Positions 46,753 to 56,188 are shown, counted from the stretch's first letter. The stretch: 64,000 nucleotides of DNA from Phyllobacterium sp. YR531 (GCF_000282595.1 NZ_AKIZ01000035.1:124001-188000); one strand, 5' to 3'. Numbers and translations: made by a program. Notes: generated from the sequence alone by a model not told the origin.

Positions 46753-47820
46753 TTACGCTGCAAAAGCCAGCGCGCGCGCCGGATCAACTGAAAGCCATAT
46801 GGCGCTGCCCAATGCTGCCGTCTGTGGAGCATGAAACACAAGCTCAAGTCCTTCGGCAGTACGCGCCGTTCCAACGAATTCGCGACCGCGATACTCGATG
46901 GTCTCAACGACAGCTTCAACGGTCGTAGCAGACTTCGTTCCGGCGACAACATCATCAGCACGCGCAGCGACGACGGCGCTATCGCCAACCTTCAATGTAT
47001 CACGTGCAATGCCCGAAAGAGTGGAAGCGCCCACGGCGATACTTGTTTTGTCACCGTCAATCGCGACGACTTTGCCAGTCAGGCGATTGCGGTATCCCAT
47101 GAACTCGGCCACATCGAGATGATCAGGCCGCTCATACAGATCGCTTGGCACGCCTACCTGACGGATTTCGCCGTCACGCAGCACGACAACACGGTCTGCC
47201 AGAGACAGAGCTTCATCTTGGTCATGTGTCACATAGATTGTCGTGGCGCCGAGCTGATTGTGAATGCGACGGATTTCCGCACGCATTTCAAGGCGGAGCT
47301 TGGCATCAAGGTTAGAAAGCGGCTCATCCATGAGAACCAGCGGAGGCTCAATAACAATGGCCCGGGCAATTGCCACGCGTTGCTGCTGACCACCAGAAAG
47401 CTGGCCCGGCAATTTATGCCCCTGACCCTGCAGGCGAACGAGATTCAAGGCCTCTTCGACGCGCTTTTCGGCTTCCGCTTTGGGAACCCGGCGCATCTTC
47501 AGGCCAAAGCCGATGTTTTGCCGTACGGTCATATGCGGAAAGAGTGCGTAGTTCTGAAAAACCATGCCGAAGCCGCGATCTTCAGGCTTGAGCGTATCAA
47601 TGCGCTTGTCATCGATGAATATCCCGCCACCTGTCGTAGACAGGAGCCCGGCAATACAGTTGAGCGCCGTGGACTTTCCGCAACCGGAAGGACCGAGCAA
47701 GGCGATGAACTCGCCTTTCCGGATCGAGAGGGAGACATCCTTGAGAGCGTTGTGCGAACCGAAAGCGCGGCTCATCTTGTCGAGACGGATTTCATTAAAG
47801 GGGGATGACGCAAGCAGCAT
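46753..47820 (-). CDS. ABC transporter ATP-binding protein
   Basis: 355-residue ATPase. Walker A GPSGCGKST at about 40-48, Q-loop in FQNYALFPHMTV, signature LSGGQQQR, Walker B LVLMDEPLSNLD and switch His in YVTHDQDEAL. The C-terminal about 100 residues (VGDSAVVAARADDVVAGTKS) form the TOBE regulatory domain. It powers the permease pair that follows and, by context, uptake of hexuronates or related sugar acids. Confidence 0.94.
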   Translation of the reverse strand: MLLASSPFNEIRLDKMSRAFGSHNALKDVSLSIRKGEFIALLGPSGCGKSTALNCIAGLLSTTGGGIFIDDKRIDTLKPEDRGFGMVFQNYALFPHMTVRQNIGFGLKMRRVPKAEAEKRVEEALNLVRLQGQGHKLPGQLSGGQQQRVAIARAIVIEPPLVLMDEPLSNLDAKLRLEMRAEIRRIHNQLGATTIYVTHDQDEALSLADRVVVLRDGEIRQVGVPSDLYERPDHLDVAEFMGYRNRLTGKVVAIDGDKTSIAVGASTLSGIARDTLKVGDSAVVAARADDVVAGTKSATTVEAVVETIEYRGREFVGTARTAEGLELVFHAPQTAALGSAIWLSVDPARALAFAA

Positions 47821-47835
47821 CGATTACCTCATGAT

Positions 47836-47864
47836 TAAAAGCCATCCGGTTCGTCCGGATGGCT
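47836..47864 (-). terminator. Intra-operon hairpin between solute-binding protein and ATPase genes
   Basis: Read on the minus strand, AGCCATCCGG and its complement form a 10-bp stem with a five-base loop and a four-T tail, right after the binding-protein stop. It would act as a partial terminator or RNA-stabilising structure, keeping binding protein in excess over the transporter. Confidence 0.7.
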
Positions 47865-47881
47865 CAATGTTCGTATATGGA

Positions 47882-49063
47882 TCAGGACTTCTTTGCTGCG
47901 ACTTCTTCGTCCCAGCGGCGGAAGGCCACGACCATCGATGATGGCTCAAGCGGAATTTCAACTGGATTATTGGCTATCCAGTCAGCATATTCGGCACGTC
48001 CGAATTCAGCAATGGCATCCTGACTTTCCTGAGGTGCCATGGTGATTGGAACGTCCTTGACCGCCGGGCCCGGATAGAAATAACCCTGGTCATAGGTGTA
48101 GGCCTGCTGCTCCGGTGTGAGGAGGAAGCTCATGAGATCAAGAAGAACAGCGAGTTTCTCATCCGCAATGCCCTTGGGTACACACATGTAGTGCGCATCG
48201 GCTACCCAATGGAAACCTTTGAGCGGAGCAACAGCTGCTTCCTTCGGAACAACACCGAGAACGCGTGGGTTGATATCCCAGCCCGTGGTGGAAACGGTCA
48301 TATCGCGCGTCCCTTCACCCAGCTCCTTCATCAGCGCACCCGTCCCGGTTGGGTAGTACTCGATGTATTTGTGCAGTTCTTTCAGATAAGCCCAGGTCTT
48401 GTCCCAACCCTTGACTGGATCGCGTGGATCGCTGTCACCGAGCAGATAGGGAAGGCCCATAAGGAACGTGCGTCCGGGGCCGGAATTGGCGGGGCGTGCA
48501 TAAAGGAACTTGTTGGGATTTTCCTTGGCCCAGGCAAGCAGCTCTTCTGCTGTTGTCGGTACTTTCTTCACACGCTCCGGCATATATTCGAGCAATGGTC
48601 CGGAAGGATAATAGGTTACGACGACGCCATGATCCTTACCCAAGGCCAGCATGCGATGAGCAGGCTCCAGATAGATCGAAGCTAGATCAGGCAATGAGGC
48701 TGAATGGTCCGGCAGGAGCTTGATCCACAAATCCTGATCAAGGCCCGCAGATAGCGCGTCAGTGCCCGTAAGAACGAGATCAATATCAAGCCGGTTGGCA
48801 GCCTGCTGGGCCTTGATCTTTCCCGGAAGTTCCGGCGCGGGTGCTTTGGTGAAGGTGATTTTCGAAACGAGCTCAGGCTTTGCTTTCGCATAGTTCTCGA
48901 TAGCAGTTTGTGTCAGCGCGAGATTGCCGGCAACATCGGCGACGTTCAAGGTTATGGGTGAGCTTGGCAATGCCAGTTTCGTTTGTGCGAAAAGGCGTGT
49001 TGCCGGCAAGGTGGCAACCGCCGCCATTCCGGCGATAGCTTGCCTGCGTGTAATGCGGATCAT
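47882..49063 (-). CDS. ABC transporter solute-binding protein, Tat-exported (copy 2)
   Basis: 393-residue periplasmic binding protein, paralog of the one at 41674-42867. N-terminus IRITRRQAIAGMAAVATLPA is a twin-arginine signal ending near RLFAQ. Mature domain (NVADVAGNLALTQTAIENYA) and C-terminal APQESQDAIAEFGRAEYADW match copy 1 closely. Start at 49063 follows GGGAGGAAGTC; the longer frame to 49105 is not supported. It begins the importer operon, with operator site 3 upstream. The ligand is probably a hexuronate or oligouronide, by context. Confidence 0.92.
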   Translation of the reverse strand: MIRITRRQAIAGMAAVATLPATRLFAQTKLALPSSPITLNVADVAGNLALTQTAIENYAKAKPELVSKITFTKAPAPELPGKIKAQQAANRLDIDLVLTGTDALSAGLDQDLWIKLLPDHSASLPDLASIYLEPAHRMLALGKDHGVVVTYYPSGPLLEYMPERVKKVPTTAEELLAWAKENPNKFLYARPANSGPGRTFLMGLPYLLGDSDPRDPVKGWDKTWAYLKELHKYIEYYPTGTGALMKELGEGTRDMTVSTTGWDINPRVLGVVPKEAAVAPLKGFHWVADAHYMCVPKGIADEKLAVLLDLMSFLLTPEQQAYTYDQGYFYPGPAVKDVPITMAPQESQDAIAEFGRAEYADWIANNPVEIPLEPSSMVVAFRRWDEEVAAKKS

Positions 49064-49134
49064 GACTTCCTCCCTGTTTGATTCCCGTCGCCCTTTTTCG
49101 GGCAAAGCCAGTTTCCCGACTGGCTGTTATTCTC

Positions 49135-49144
49135 TAATATATTA
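49135..49144. promoter_or_regulatory. Hexuronate operator site 3 (upstream of importer operon)
   Basis: TAATATATTA core 72 bases before the solute-binding protein start, between it and the end of the uxuB-like gene. Identical core to sites 1 and 4. Confidence 0.6.
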
Positions 49145-49178
49145 ATCTATCAGATGCAGATAGCAAGAACTTTTGGAC

Positions 49179-50657
49179 TCAACCTGTTTGAGCCACTGTT
49201 TCCCCAGCACCTTGCTTCAAAATCTTTTCAAGCTGGGCTTTTACCGACCGCTGAAATGCCTCGTTTGCTGAAAGGTCATTTCCAAAAATTTGCTCAAGAC
49301 CGATAAGGGCGTCGAAAAGCTCACCAGCATCGCTCTTGTTTCCTGCCCGGTTTTTTAACTCCACGGCAAGCGGATCGCGTACATCGATAACGCCACCCTT
49401 TTCATCCACGCCTGTCACATAGCGCATCCACGCCGCGACACCGAGAGCGAGGCGATCAAATGGCAAGTGATTTTCAATGCGGCTGCGAATGGTGTTCAAC
49501 AGGCGTTGCGGCAATTTCTGCGAGCCATCCATGGCAATTTGCCAGGTGCGATGCCGTAATGCCGGATTGCGAAAACGTTCGCGCAATTCTGCTTTGTAAG
49601 ATGCCAGGTCAAAGCCTGGCAGTGGCGGGAGTGTCGGCGAAATCTCTTCATCCATCATGGCCTCGATAAGCCCGCTGAAACCCGGTGCCTTCATTACGTC
49701 CGAAACCGTTTCATGGCCAGCGAGATAGCCCAGATATGCCAGTGTCGAGTGGCTTCCATTGAGAAGGCGCAGTTTCATCAGCTCAAAGGCATCGACGTCC
49801 CTGACGAACGTTACTCCAAACTTTTCCCATGCAGGGCGCCCGGCAGGAAAATGATCCTCCACAACCCATTGTGAAAATGGCTCTGTCATGATCGGCCAGC
49901 TATCAACTAAACCTGTTGCTGCAACAATTGTTGCCCGGTCGGCGTCTGTAGTGGCCGGTACGATACGGTCAACCATGGTCGACGGGAAAGCAACGTTCGT
50001 AAGGATATACTCTGCAAGCTCAGGATCGCGAAGCTCGGCAAAGCGTGTCACCACCCGCTGCAATGTCCGGCCATTCGCAGGAAGGTTATCACACGATAAA
50101 AGGGTAAAGGGCTCAGTACCATCAGAGCGCCGACGGACAAGAGCCTCAACAATGTAACCAATAGCTGATCTCGGTGCTGCCGGATTTGCAAGATCATGAA
50201 TTATATCCGGATGCTCTTCATCAAGCGCCGCGGAAGCCGGTGAGTAGCAATAACCCTTTTCGGTCACGGTAAGGGAGACGACTCTGACTGCTGGATCAAC
50301 CATTGCTCCCAGAACCGCTTGCGGGTTTTCGGGAGCGACCAGCACTCGGCTGATGCTGCCGATTATGCGGAAGCTGTCGCCATTTCCGCTGCGTGTCGCA
50401 ACAGTATAAAGACCGTCTTGAGGTACCAGGGCATCGCGCGTATCGGCACTGCGCAACGATACTCCAAGAATACTCCAGCTGGTATCGCCACTTGCCAGTA
50501 CACTGTCCGTATAAACCGCCTGATGCGCCCGATGAAATGCTCCAATACCAAGGTGAACTATACCAGTCGTGACCTGATTACGGTCGTAACCGGGGCGTTC
50601 AACCGCCTTTGATAGAGATGAAACCGTGGCGTTGGAAAGGCGTGGTTGTTCGGTCAT
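49179..50657 (-). CDS. uxuB: Mannitol dehydrogenase-family uronate reductase (fructuronate reductase, UxuB-like)
   Basis: 492-residue NAD-dependent polyol/aldonate dehydrogenase. N-terminal Rossmann domain (GIVHLGIGAFHRAHQAVYTD) and C-terminal catalytic domain with KLRLLNGSHSTLAYLG, which holds the K...N..H active-site residues. Expected reaction: D-fructuronate to D-mannonate; tagaturonate reduction (UxaB-like) is equally possible in this family. It is the only such reductase in the locus although both UxuA- and UxaA-type dehydratases are present. Follows uxaC by 20 bases in one operon. Confidence 0.88.
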   Translation of the reverse strand: MTEQPRLSNATVSSLSKAVERPGYDRNQVTTGIVHLGIGAFHRAHQAVYTDSVLASGDTSWSILGVSLRSADTRDALVPQDGLYTVATRSGNGDSFRIIGSISRVLVAPENPQAVLGAMVDPAVRVVSLTVTEKGYCYSPASAALDEEHPDIIHDLANPAAPRSAIGYIVEALVRRRSDGTEPFTLLSCDNLPANGRTLQRVVTRFAELRDPELAEYILTNVAFPSTMVDRIVPATTDADRATIVAATGLVDSWPIMTEPFSQWVVEDHFPAGRPAWEKFGVTFVRDVDAFELMKLRLLNGSHSTLAYLGYLAGHETVSDVMKAPGFSGLIEAMMDEEISPTLPPLPGFDLASYKAELRERFRNPALRHRTWQIAMDGSQKLPQRLLNTIRSRIENHLPFDRLALGVAAWMRYVTGVDEKGGVIDVRDPLAVELKNRAGNKSDAGELFDALIGLEQIFGNDLSANEAFQRSVKAQLEKILKQGAGETVAQTG

Positions 50658-50677
50658 TGGTCTGCGCTTCTTTCAAA

Positions 50678-52075
50678 TCAGAGCTTGTAGGCTTGTTTGG
50701 CCAGCCGATAGGCCAAGTCATGGGCGATTTCGTGCGCCTCATCCTCGTCCAGTCGATGGTCTGCAACAAGTCGCGCAAGGAATGCACAGTCAATGCGGCG
50801 GGCCATGTCATGGCGCGCCGGGATAGACAGGTAAGCACGCGTATCGTCATTGAAACCGACTGTATTGTAGAAACCTGCCGTTTCGGTAGTCAGTTCGCGG
50901 AACCTGCGCATCCCCTCTGGACTGTCATGGAACCACCATGCAGGTCCGAGCCGCAGTGCCGGATAGTGCCCAGCCAAAGGTGCAAGTTCGCGGCTATAGC
51001 TTGTCTCATCTAATGTGAACAGAATAAGAGTAAGTCGGGTGTCGTTACCGAACGCATCGAGCAGCGGCTTGAGTTCTTCAACATAATTGGTGGCTCGGGG
51101 AATGTCGGCCCCCTTGTCCATACCAAAACGCTCAAATATCTCTGCATTGTGGTTTCGGAACGATCCCGGATGAATCTGCATGACCAGACCATCCTCTGTG
51201 CTCATGCGCGCCATTTCAGTCAGCATCTGCGCCCGGAAAAGATCAGCATCAGCTGCGGAAGCTCCTTTTAACACCCGTTCAAACAATGCGGATGCCTCGG
51301 AGGATGAAAGATTGGCGGTTCTGGCATTTGGATGGCCATGATCGGTCGACGTTGCCCCACGTTTTTTGAAATAGGCTCGCCTTACGCGGTGCGCTTCCAG
51401 GTAGCCGGCATAATCGAGCTTGGTACCCGCGAGTTTTACAAATTCTTCAACATTGGTGGCGAAATGTATGCGAGAAGCGTCAATGACCGCATCGGGGCGA
51501 TAGGCAGGTACGACGCGACCATCCCAGCCCGATTCAAGGATCGAGTCGTGTGCAGCGAGGTCGTCCGTAGCCGCATCAGTCGTGGAAATGGCCTCAATGC
51601 CAAACTGCCTGTAAAGCGCACGTGGGCGCATGAATGGCTCGTTCAGGCGATCAGCGATCCTGTCGTAAAGCGTATCGGCATTCCTTTCCGTAAGGCGGTC
51701 TTCGATTCCGAAGACAGTTTCCAAAGCGTGCTCAAACCAAAGACGTGATGGGGTGCCGCGAAACAGATGGAAATGCTTGGCGAATAACCTCCATATCTTG
51801 CGCCCGTCAGTCTCAACAGAACCACCGTCACGCCTTGGCACGCCGAGATCCTCCAGCTTGATACCTTGCGAGTAGAGCATGCGGAAAATATAATGATCAG
51901 GTTTCACGAAAAGGCTTGCAGGGTCTGGAAACGCTTCGTCTTTGGCATACCACCATGGATCGGTATGCCCATGAGGTGATATGATTGGCAGGCGTTCCAC
52001 AGCACCAAACAGCCGTCTCGCAATCAGGCGTGCATCGGTTTCGATGGGAAATAATCTGTCTGGGTGGAGTGCCAT
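50678..52075 (-). CDS. uxaC: Glucuronate/galacturonate isomerase
   Basis: 465-residue uronate isomerase of the amidohydrolase-like superfamily; converts D-glucuronate to D-fructuronate and D-galacturonate to D-tagaturonate. N-terminal SPHGHTDPWWYAKDEAF carries the metal-region His residues; WFEHALETVFGIEDRLTERN and LVMQIHPGSFRNHN are also typical. Full length. First gene of the uxaC-uxuB operon; divergent from gntR-uxuA with operator site 4 between them. Confidence 0.96.
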   Translation of the reverse strand: MALHPDRLFPIETDARLIARRLFGAVERLPIISPHGHTDPWWYAKDEAFPDPASLFVKPDHYIFRMLYSQGIKLEDLGVPRRDGGSVETDGRKIWRLFAKHFHLFRGTPSRLWFEHALETVFGIEDRLTERNADTLYDRIADRLNEPFMRPRALYRQFGIEAISTTDAATDDLAAHDSILESGWDGRVVPAYRPDAVIDASRIHFATNVEEFVKLAGTKLDYAGYLEAHRVRRAYFKKRGATSTDHGHPNARTANLSSSEASALFERVLKGASAADADLFRAQMLTEMARMSTEDGLVMQIHPGSFRNHNAEIFERFGMDKGADIPRATNYVEELKPLLDAFGNDTRLTLILFTLDETSYSRELAPLAGHYPALRLGPAWWFHDSPEGMRRFRELTTETAGFYNTVGFNDDTRAYLSIPARHDMARRIDCAFLARLVADHRLDEDEAHEIAHDLAYRLAKQAYKL

Positions 52076-52135
52076 GGAAGTGTCCCTTGCCGCCGATTAA
52101 TTAGGCGAACGATGATCTTGGCGAAGAGTAAATAA

Positions 52136-52145
52136 TAATATATTA
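52136..52145. promoter_or_regulatory. Hexuronate operator site 4 (divergent uxaC / gntR promoter)
   Basis: TAATATATTA core followed by GTATG, 61 bases from the uxaC start and 127 from gntR. One repressor bound here could control both uxaC-uxuB and gntR-uxuA. Confidence 0.65.
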
Positions 52146-52271
52146 GTATGTCAACAGCCGGTGATTGCGTTTATATCGCCGGATAACACTGGTACTGCAC
52201 TATGAATTTATACGGAATTCCATCATTCAATGAGACTGAAGGTCTGTGACAGATGGAAATGGAGCGCTGAA

Positions 52272-53042
52272 ATGACAGCAGATAATTTGGGGGGAAAGGC
52301 TGCAGAGTTTGCGTCGCCAGCCGCAGAATCCAAGCCTGACCGAACTTCTCAAAGTGCAAGACCCAATCCGCGGGGCGGGCCAGTAGGGCGCATGACAACT
52401 GCGACGGCAATTTATCGGGAGCTTCACGCTGCCATCGTTGCCATGGAGATGACGCCCGGAACGGCGCTTAATGAGAAGGTGTTGACGGAACGTTTTGGTG
52501 TCAGCCGGACACCCGTGCGTGAAGCTTTGATCCGTCTCGTCGAAGATGGCCTTGTAGACGTATTTCCCCAGTCCGGAACGTTCGTGGCACGCATCCCGGT
52601 CGCACTTATTCCGCAGGCGGTAATAATTCGTCAGGCACTTGAAGGTGCTACTGTTGAGCGGGCAGCAGCAGCGGCGACTGCAAAGGACGTCGAATGGCTC
52701 GATGAAATTCTTGCCCGCCAACATTTCTTTGCCGACCGCCAGAATATGAGCGCATTCCATGAGGCGGATGAGGCATTTCACGAGGCTATCGCCGGAATAT
52801 CCGGACATCCCGGCATCTGGCACTATTTGAAACCTGTTAAAGTTCAGATCGACCGGGCGCGGCGGATGACATTGCCGGGGCTGGGTCGTATGGACCACGT
52901 TCTCTCCGAACACAAAATCATTCGCGATGCGATTGAAAATCATGACGTTCCCGCCGCTTGTGCGGCAATGAAACAGCATTTGAATGCCGTCATTCCCGAT
53001 ATTGAAACCTTGAGAAAAAGCCATCCGGGATCATTTGTCTGA
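52272..53042 (+). CDS. GntR-family (FadR group) regulator of the uronate genes
   Basis: 256-residue regulator from ATG 52272 after GGAG; ATG 52230 in the same frame is an alternative. A polar N-terminal tail of about 40 residues precedes the winged HTH at about 45-105 (TALNEKVLTERFGVSRTPVR, then EALIRLVEDGLVDVFPQSGT). The all-helical FCD ligand domain at about 110-245 has metal-binding-type residues in HEADEAFHEAI and EHKIIRDAIENHD. Expected to bind the TAATATATTA palindromes and release them with a uronate-pathway metabolite. First gene of the gntR-uxuA unit. Confidence 0.9.
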   Translation: MTADNLGGKAAEFASPAAESKPDRTSQSARPNPRGGPVGRMTTATAIYRELHAAIVAMEMTPGTALNEKVLTERFGVSRTPVREALIRLVEDGLVDVFPQSGTFVARIPVALIPQAVIIRQALEGATVERAAAAATAKDVEWLDEILARQHFFADRQNMSAFHEADEAFHEAIAGISGHPGIWHYLKPVKVQIDRARRMTLPGLGRMDHVLSEHKIIRDAIENHDVPAACAAMKQHLNAVIPDIETLRKSHPGSFV

Positions 53043-53078
53043 TCCACGGCTGGAATACGAAAATTTGACGGAGGAATA

Positions 53079-54269
53079 ATGCGTCAGGCATGGAGATGGT
53101 TTGGGCCCAAGGCCGGGGTCTCGTTGGATAATGTGCGTCAGGCGGGGGCTACGGATATTGTATCTGCCTTGCATGAAGTACCCATCGGTGAGGCTTGGAC
53201 GAAAGAGCAGGTTCACGCCCGAAAATCACTCATTGAATCGACACCATCGGACCGTACTCCGCTAGTCTGGTCAGTTGTTGAAAGCATCCCCATACCAGAT
53301 GCGGTGAAGCGCCTTGGCGGCGCGGCAAAGCAGGAGCTCGCAGCCTGGATTTCCAGCATGGAGGCGCTTAGCGCCAATGATATCAAAGTCATTTGCTATA
53401 ATTTTATGCCTGTCGTCGACTGGTGCCGCACTGATCTGGATTATGTAACGCCGACCGGTTCCACCGCCATGAGATTTGACCACAACAGCTTTGCCGTGTT
53501 CGATCTCCATATCCTTCAACGCAACGGCGCGGAGAATGATTATTCCGCGGCCGACCGCGAAATCGCCAGCGATCTTTATGAGGCCATGGGGGCTCAGGAA
53601 ATTTCTGACCTGACCCGCAATATTGCCAGTGCCCTTCCCGGTTCAACGACCGAGCCTCTGACGGTCCCCGCATTCCGCGACAAGCTTGAAGCCTATTCGG
53701 GAATTGATGCGCCTCGCCTGCGCCAGCACCTCATTGAATTTCTGCAGGCCGTTACTCCGGTTGCTGACGATCTTGGTGTCAAGCTGACGCTGCATCCGGA
53801 TGATCCGCCCCGCTCACTGTTCGGGCTGCCCCGTATTGCATCGACAGAAGCTGACTATGCGGCTCTGTTTGATGCGGTTCCTTCCGCTGCAAATGGCATG
53901 TGTTTTTGCACTGGTAGCCTTGGCGTACGTGCTGATAACGACCTGCCCAAAATTGCCCGGCGTTTTGCCTCCCGCATTCATTTTTCACATTTGCGTGCAA
54001 CGACCAGAGAGGGCGATGGGCGTAGCTTTCATGAGGCAGCGCATCTTGAAGGCGATGTCGATATGGTCGCTGTGCTGCGTGAGCTGCTTGCAGAAGACAG
54101 TAAACGAAACAAAGCAGAAAGCATCATTTTCCGTTCGGACCATGGTCACCGGATGCTGGATGATCTGAACAAGGATGTGACGCCGGGCTATCCGGCAATC
54201 GGTCGCCTGCGTGGTCTGGCTGAACTGCGCGGCATTATCCATGCACTGGATGCAAAAGCACTGGCCTAA
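53079..54269 (+). CDS. uxuA: Mannonate dehydratase
   Basis: 396-residue enzyme, D-mannonate to 2-keto-3-deoxygluconate. Starts MRQAWRWFGPKAGVSLDNVR and contains the family's VICYNFMPVVDWCRTDLDY, KLTLHPDDPPRSLFGLPRI and HFSHLRATTREGDGRSFHEA with metal ligands, and RSDHGHRMLDD near the C-terminus. Standard length. GGAGGAAT before ATG 53079. Co-transcribed with the GntR gene 36 bases upstream; a strong terminator follows. Confidence 0.96.
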   Translation: MRQAWRWFGPKAGVSLDNVRQAGATDIVSALHEVPIGEAWTKEQVHARKSLIESTPSDRTPLVWSVVESIPIPDAVKRLGGAAKQELAAWISSMEALSANDIKVICYNFMPVVDWCRTDLDYVTPTGSTAMRFDHNSFAVFDLHILQRNGAENDYSAADREIASDLYEAMGAQEISDLTRNIASALPGSTTEPLTVPAFRDKLEAYSGIDAPRLRQHLIEFLQAVTPVADDLGVKLTLHPDDPPRSLFGLPRIASTEADYAALFDAVPSAANGMCFCTGSLGVRADNDLPKIARRFASRIHFSHLRATTREGDGRSFHEAAHLEGDVDMVAVLRELLAEDSKRNKAESIIFRSDHGHRMLDDLNKDVTPGYPAIGRLRGLAELRGIIHALDAKALA

Positions 54270-54292
54270 AACAATCACATTTTGTGTTTTCC

Positions 54293-54324
54293 AAAACCCC
54301 GGTTTGTCGCAAGCCGGGGTTTTC
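54293..54324 (+). terminator. uxuA terminator
   Basis: AAAACCCCGG/CCGGGGTTTT stem (54293-54302 with 54314-54323) with a T tail; symmetric, so possibly bidirectional. Confidence 0.92.
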
Positions 54325-54699
54325 TACGTAAAATGAATTAAATCCCGTTTACTATTTTTGCATCGATTTAATGGCGATTGGTCATTTCACTTAATAATTC
54401 GATCATAACTCATCACATTATCGCCACACTTCGCCTGAGCTGAAGGCATATCCAGCAGGCATTGAAGCAACTCAGATCACGTTTTGAATCATAATAAGAC
54501 AAGTTTTTTGAGTAACTTGAGAGATATACAAAGTTTATCTCAGATGATCTTTTCAGTCGAGACACCTCTGCGCCACATTTCTACAAAATAGAAGAGACAA
54601 TTCATCCACGCCGCGATCTACTTGCCCAAGATCAATTTCGGTTGCGTGTTTCTTCATCCGGCGTTTCCGCCATGGGCCGTTTAAAGTGCGACTTTCTCT
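54325..54699. other. Intergenic region before the RlpA-like gene
   Basis: About 375 AT-rich bases, no gene seen. One small hairpin (CAAGTT...AACTTG around 54502-54521) is visible. No recognised RNA, and no ribosome-binding site directly before the next start. Confidence 0.35.
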
Positions 54700-55053
54700 A
54701 TGATATCTTTTTCAAGTATCCGTACGGTGCTCGTGACCTCAATTGCTCTTTTGATGTTTGGTGCGGCTTCCGCTAATGCGGCATGTGGAGGTGCTTCCTG
54801 GTATGCTCTTCATTCCAAAACCGCCTCTGGCGAGCGCATGAACCCTTCTGCTCTCACTGCCGCTCACCGTACATTGCCTTTCGGCTCCAAGGTAAAAGTT
54901 ACCAACCAGCGTAATGGCAAGTCCATTGTTGTGCGCATCAATGATCGCGGTCCATTCATCAAAGGCCGTGTAATCGATCTTTCAAAAGGTGCTGCAAACC
55001 GCCTCGGTTTCGTTGGTGCCGGACATACAAATATTTGCATGGCCCGTCTCTGA
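54700..55053 (+). CDS. RlpA-like double-psi beta-barrel secreted protein
   Basis: 117 residues. Signal peptide at 1-27 ([19 protein letters not shown]). The mature protein is only a double-psi beta-barrel: [40 protein letters not shown] and [20 protein letters not shown], the RlpA signature including the conserved Asp of NDRGPF. RlpA proteins are peptidoglycan lytic transglycosylases or septal binders. This one lacks the SPOR domain and is very short, so enzymatic activity is uncertain. No clear ribosome-binding site upstream of the ATG. Confidence 0.88.
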   Translation: MISFSSIRTVLVTSIALLMFGAASANAACGGASWYALHSKTASGERMNPSALTAAHRTLPFGSKVKVTNQRNGKSIVVRINDRGPFIKGRVIDLSKGAANRLGFVGAGHTNICMARL

Positions 55054-55142
55054 TAAAACAAGGCCAACAATCTCGGCATTGACCTTGATCGTTGAACGTG
55101 ACATCGCCATGTGAACATTCGCGTTAAAACCGGGGGCGTTCC

Positions 55143-56084
55143 ATGGCACTGAAAGTCGCGGTCCAGATGGACCATATCAATTCTATCCGGATCGGCGGCG
55201 ATACGTCATTTGCGCTTTGCCTTGAAGCACAAAAGCGCGGACACAGTCTTTACCATTATACGCCTGATCGACTGAGCATGCGTGATGGTGTTGTCTCGGC
55301 GCGAGTCGAGGAGCTTTCGGTTCGCGACATCGAAGGCGACCATTTTACCCTTGGCGAACAGATATCGCGTGATCTGTCAGAGATGGATGTGGTTCTGCTA
55401 CGGCAAGACCCGCCCTTCGACATGAACTACATCACGACAACCCATATTCTGGAACGTATTCATCCAAAGACACTGGTGGTCAATGATCCTGCCTGGGTGC
55501 GTAACAGCCCGGAGAAAATCTTCGTAACCGAGTTTCCCGATCTCATGCCGGAGACACTCATTACCAAAGATCCGCAGGAAATTGCGGCGTTCCGCAAAGA
55601 GTTTGGCGACATCATCCTGAAACCGCTCTACGGTAATGGTGGTGCGGGCGTGTTCCATCTTGCCGATGGCGATCGAAATCTGACATCGCTGCTGGAAATG
55701 TTTGGCCAGCTATTTCGCGAACCATTTATTGCACAGCGTTATCTCAAGGATGTCCGTGCCGGAGACAAGCGCATTATCCTCATTGACGGGGAGCCTGTGG
55801 GCGCGATCAACCGCGTGCCTTCCGATACTGATGCGCGCTCCAATATGCATGTCGGCGGACGAGCAGAAAAAACCGAGCTTACCGACCGCGAACGCGAAAT
55901 CTGTGCCCGCATAGGCCCTTCTTTGCGTGAGCGCGGATTCATCCTTGTTGGCATCGACGTGATCGGCGATTACATGACCGAAATCAATGTCACATCGCCA
56001 ACAGGTGTGCGGGAAGTCAAAAAATTTGGCGGTGCTGATATTGCCGCTCTCTTTTGGGACGCTGTGGAAGCCAAGCGTCGATAA
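55143..56084 (+). CDS. gshB: Glutathione synthetase
   Basis: 313-residue prokaryotic-type glutathione synthetase: joins gamma-glutamylcysteine and glycine with ATP. N-terminal [23 protein letters not shown]-grasp core with [33 protein letters not shown] and the final [17 protein letters not shown] metal-binding segment. Followed by the yifB gene 104 bases on, the order seen in Brucella-type genomes. Confidence 0.96.
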   Translation: MALKVAVQMDHINSIRIGGDTSFALCLEAQKRGHSLYHYTPDRLSMRDGVVSARVEELSVRDIEGDHFTLGEQISRDLSEMDVVLLRQDPPFDMNYITTTHILERIHPKTLVVNDPAWVRNSPEKIFVTEFPDLMPETLITKDPQEIAAFRKEFGDIILKPLYGNGGAGVFHLADGDRNLTSLLEMFGQLFREPFIAQRYLKDVRAGDKRIILIDGEPVGAINRVPSDTDARSNMHVGGRAEKTELTDREREICARIGPSLRERGFILVGIDVIGDYMTEINVTSPTGVREVKKFGGADIAALFWDAVEAKRR

Positions 56085-56188
56085 ATCCAGCGTTCACTAA
56101 ATGTTCTTGTCATGCAGGATGAAACGTGCTGATGTGAAAACATTGGCACTTTTTCATTTTTGATTACTGTATTTTCAAGGAACATTGC

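Noticed and set aside
46831-47808. Plus-strand frame of 325 codons opposite the ABC ATPase gene
   Set aside because: Fully antisense to a gene with intact Walker A, signature and Walker B motifs; the translated product resembles nothing.
52227-53024. Minus-strand frame of 265 codons opposite the GntR gene
   Set aside because: The plus strand carries a clear winged HTH and FCD domain; the opposite frame has no domain.
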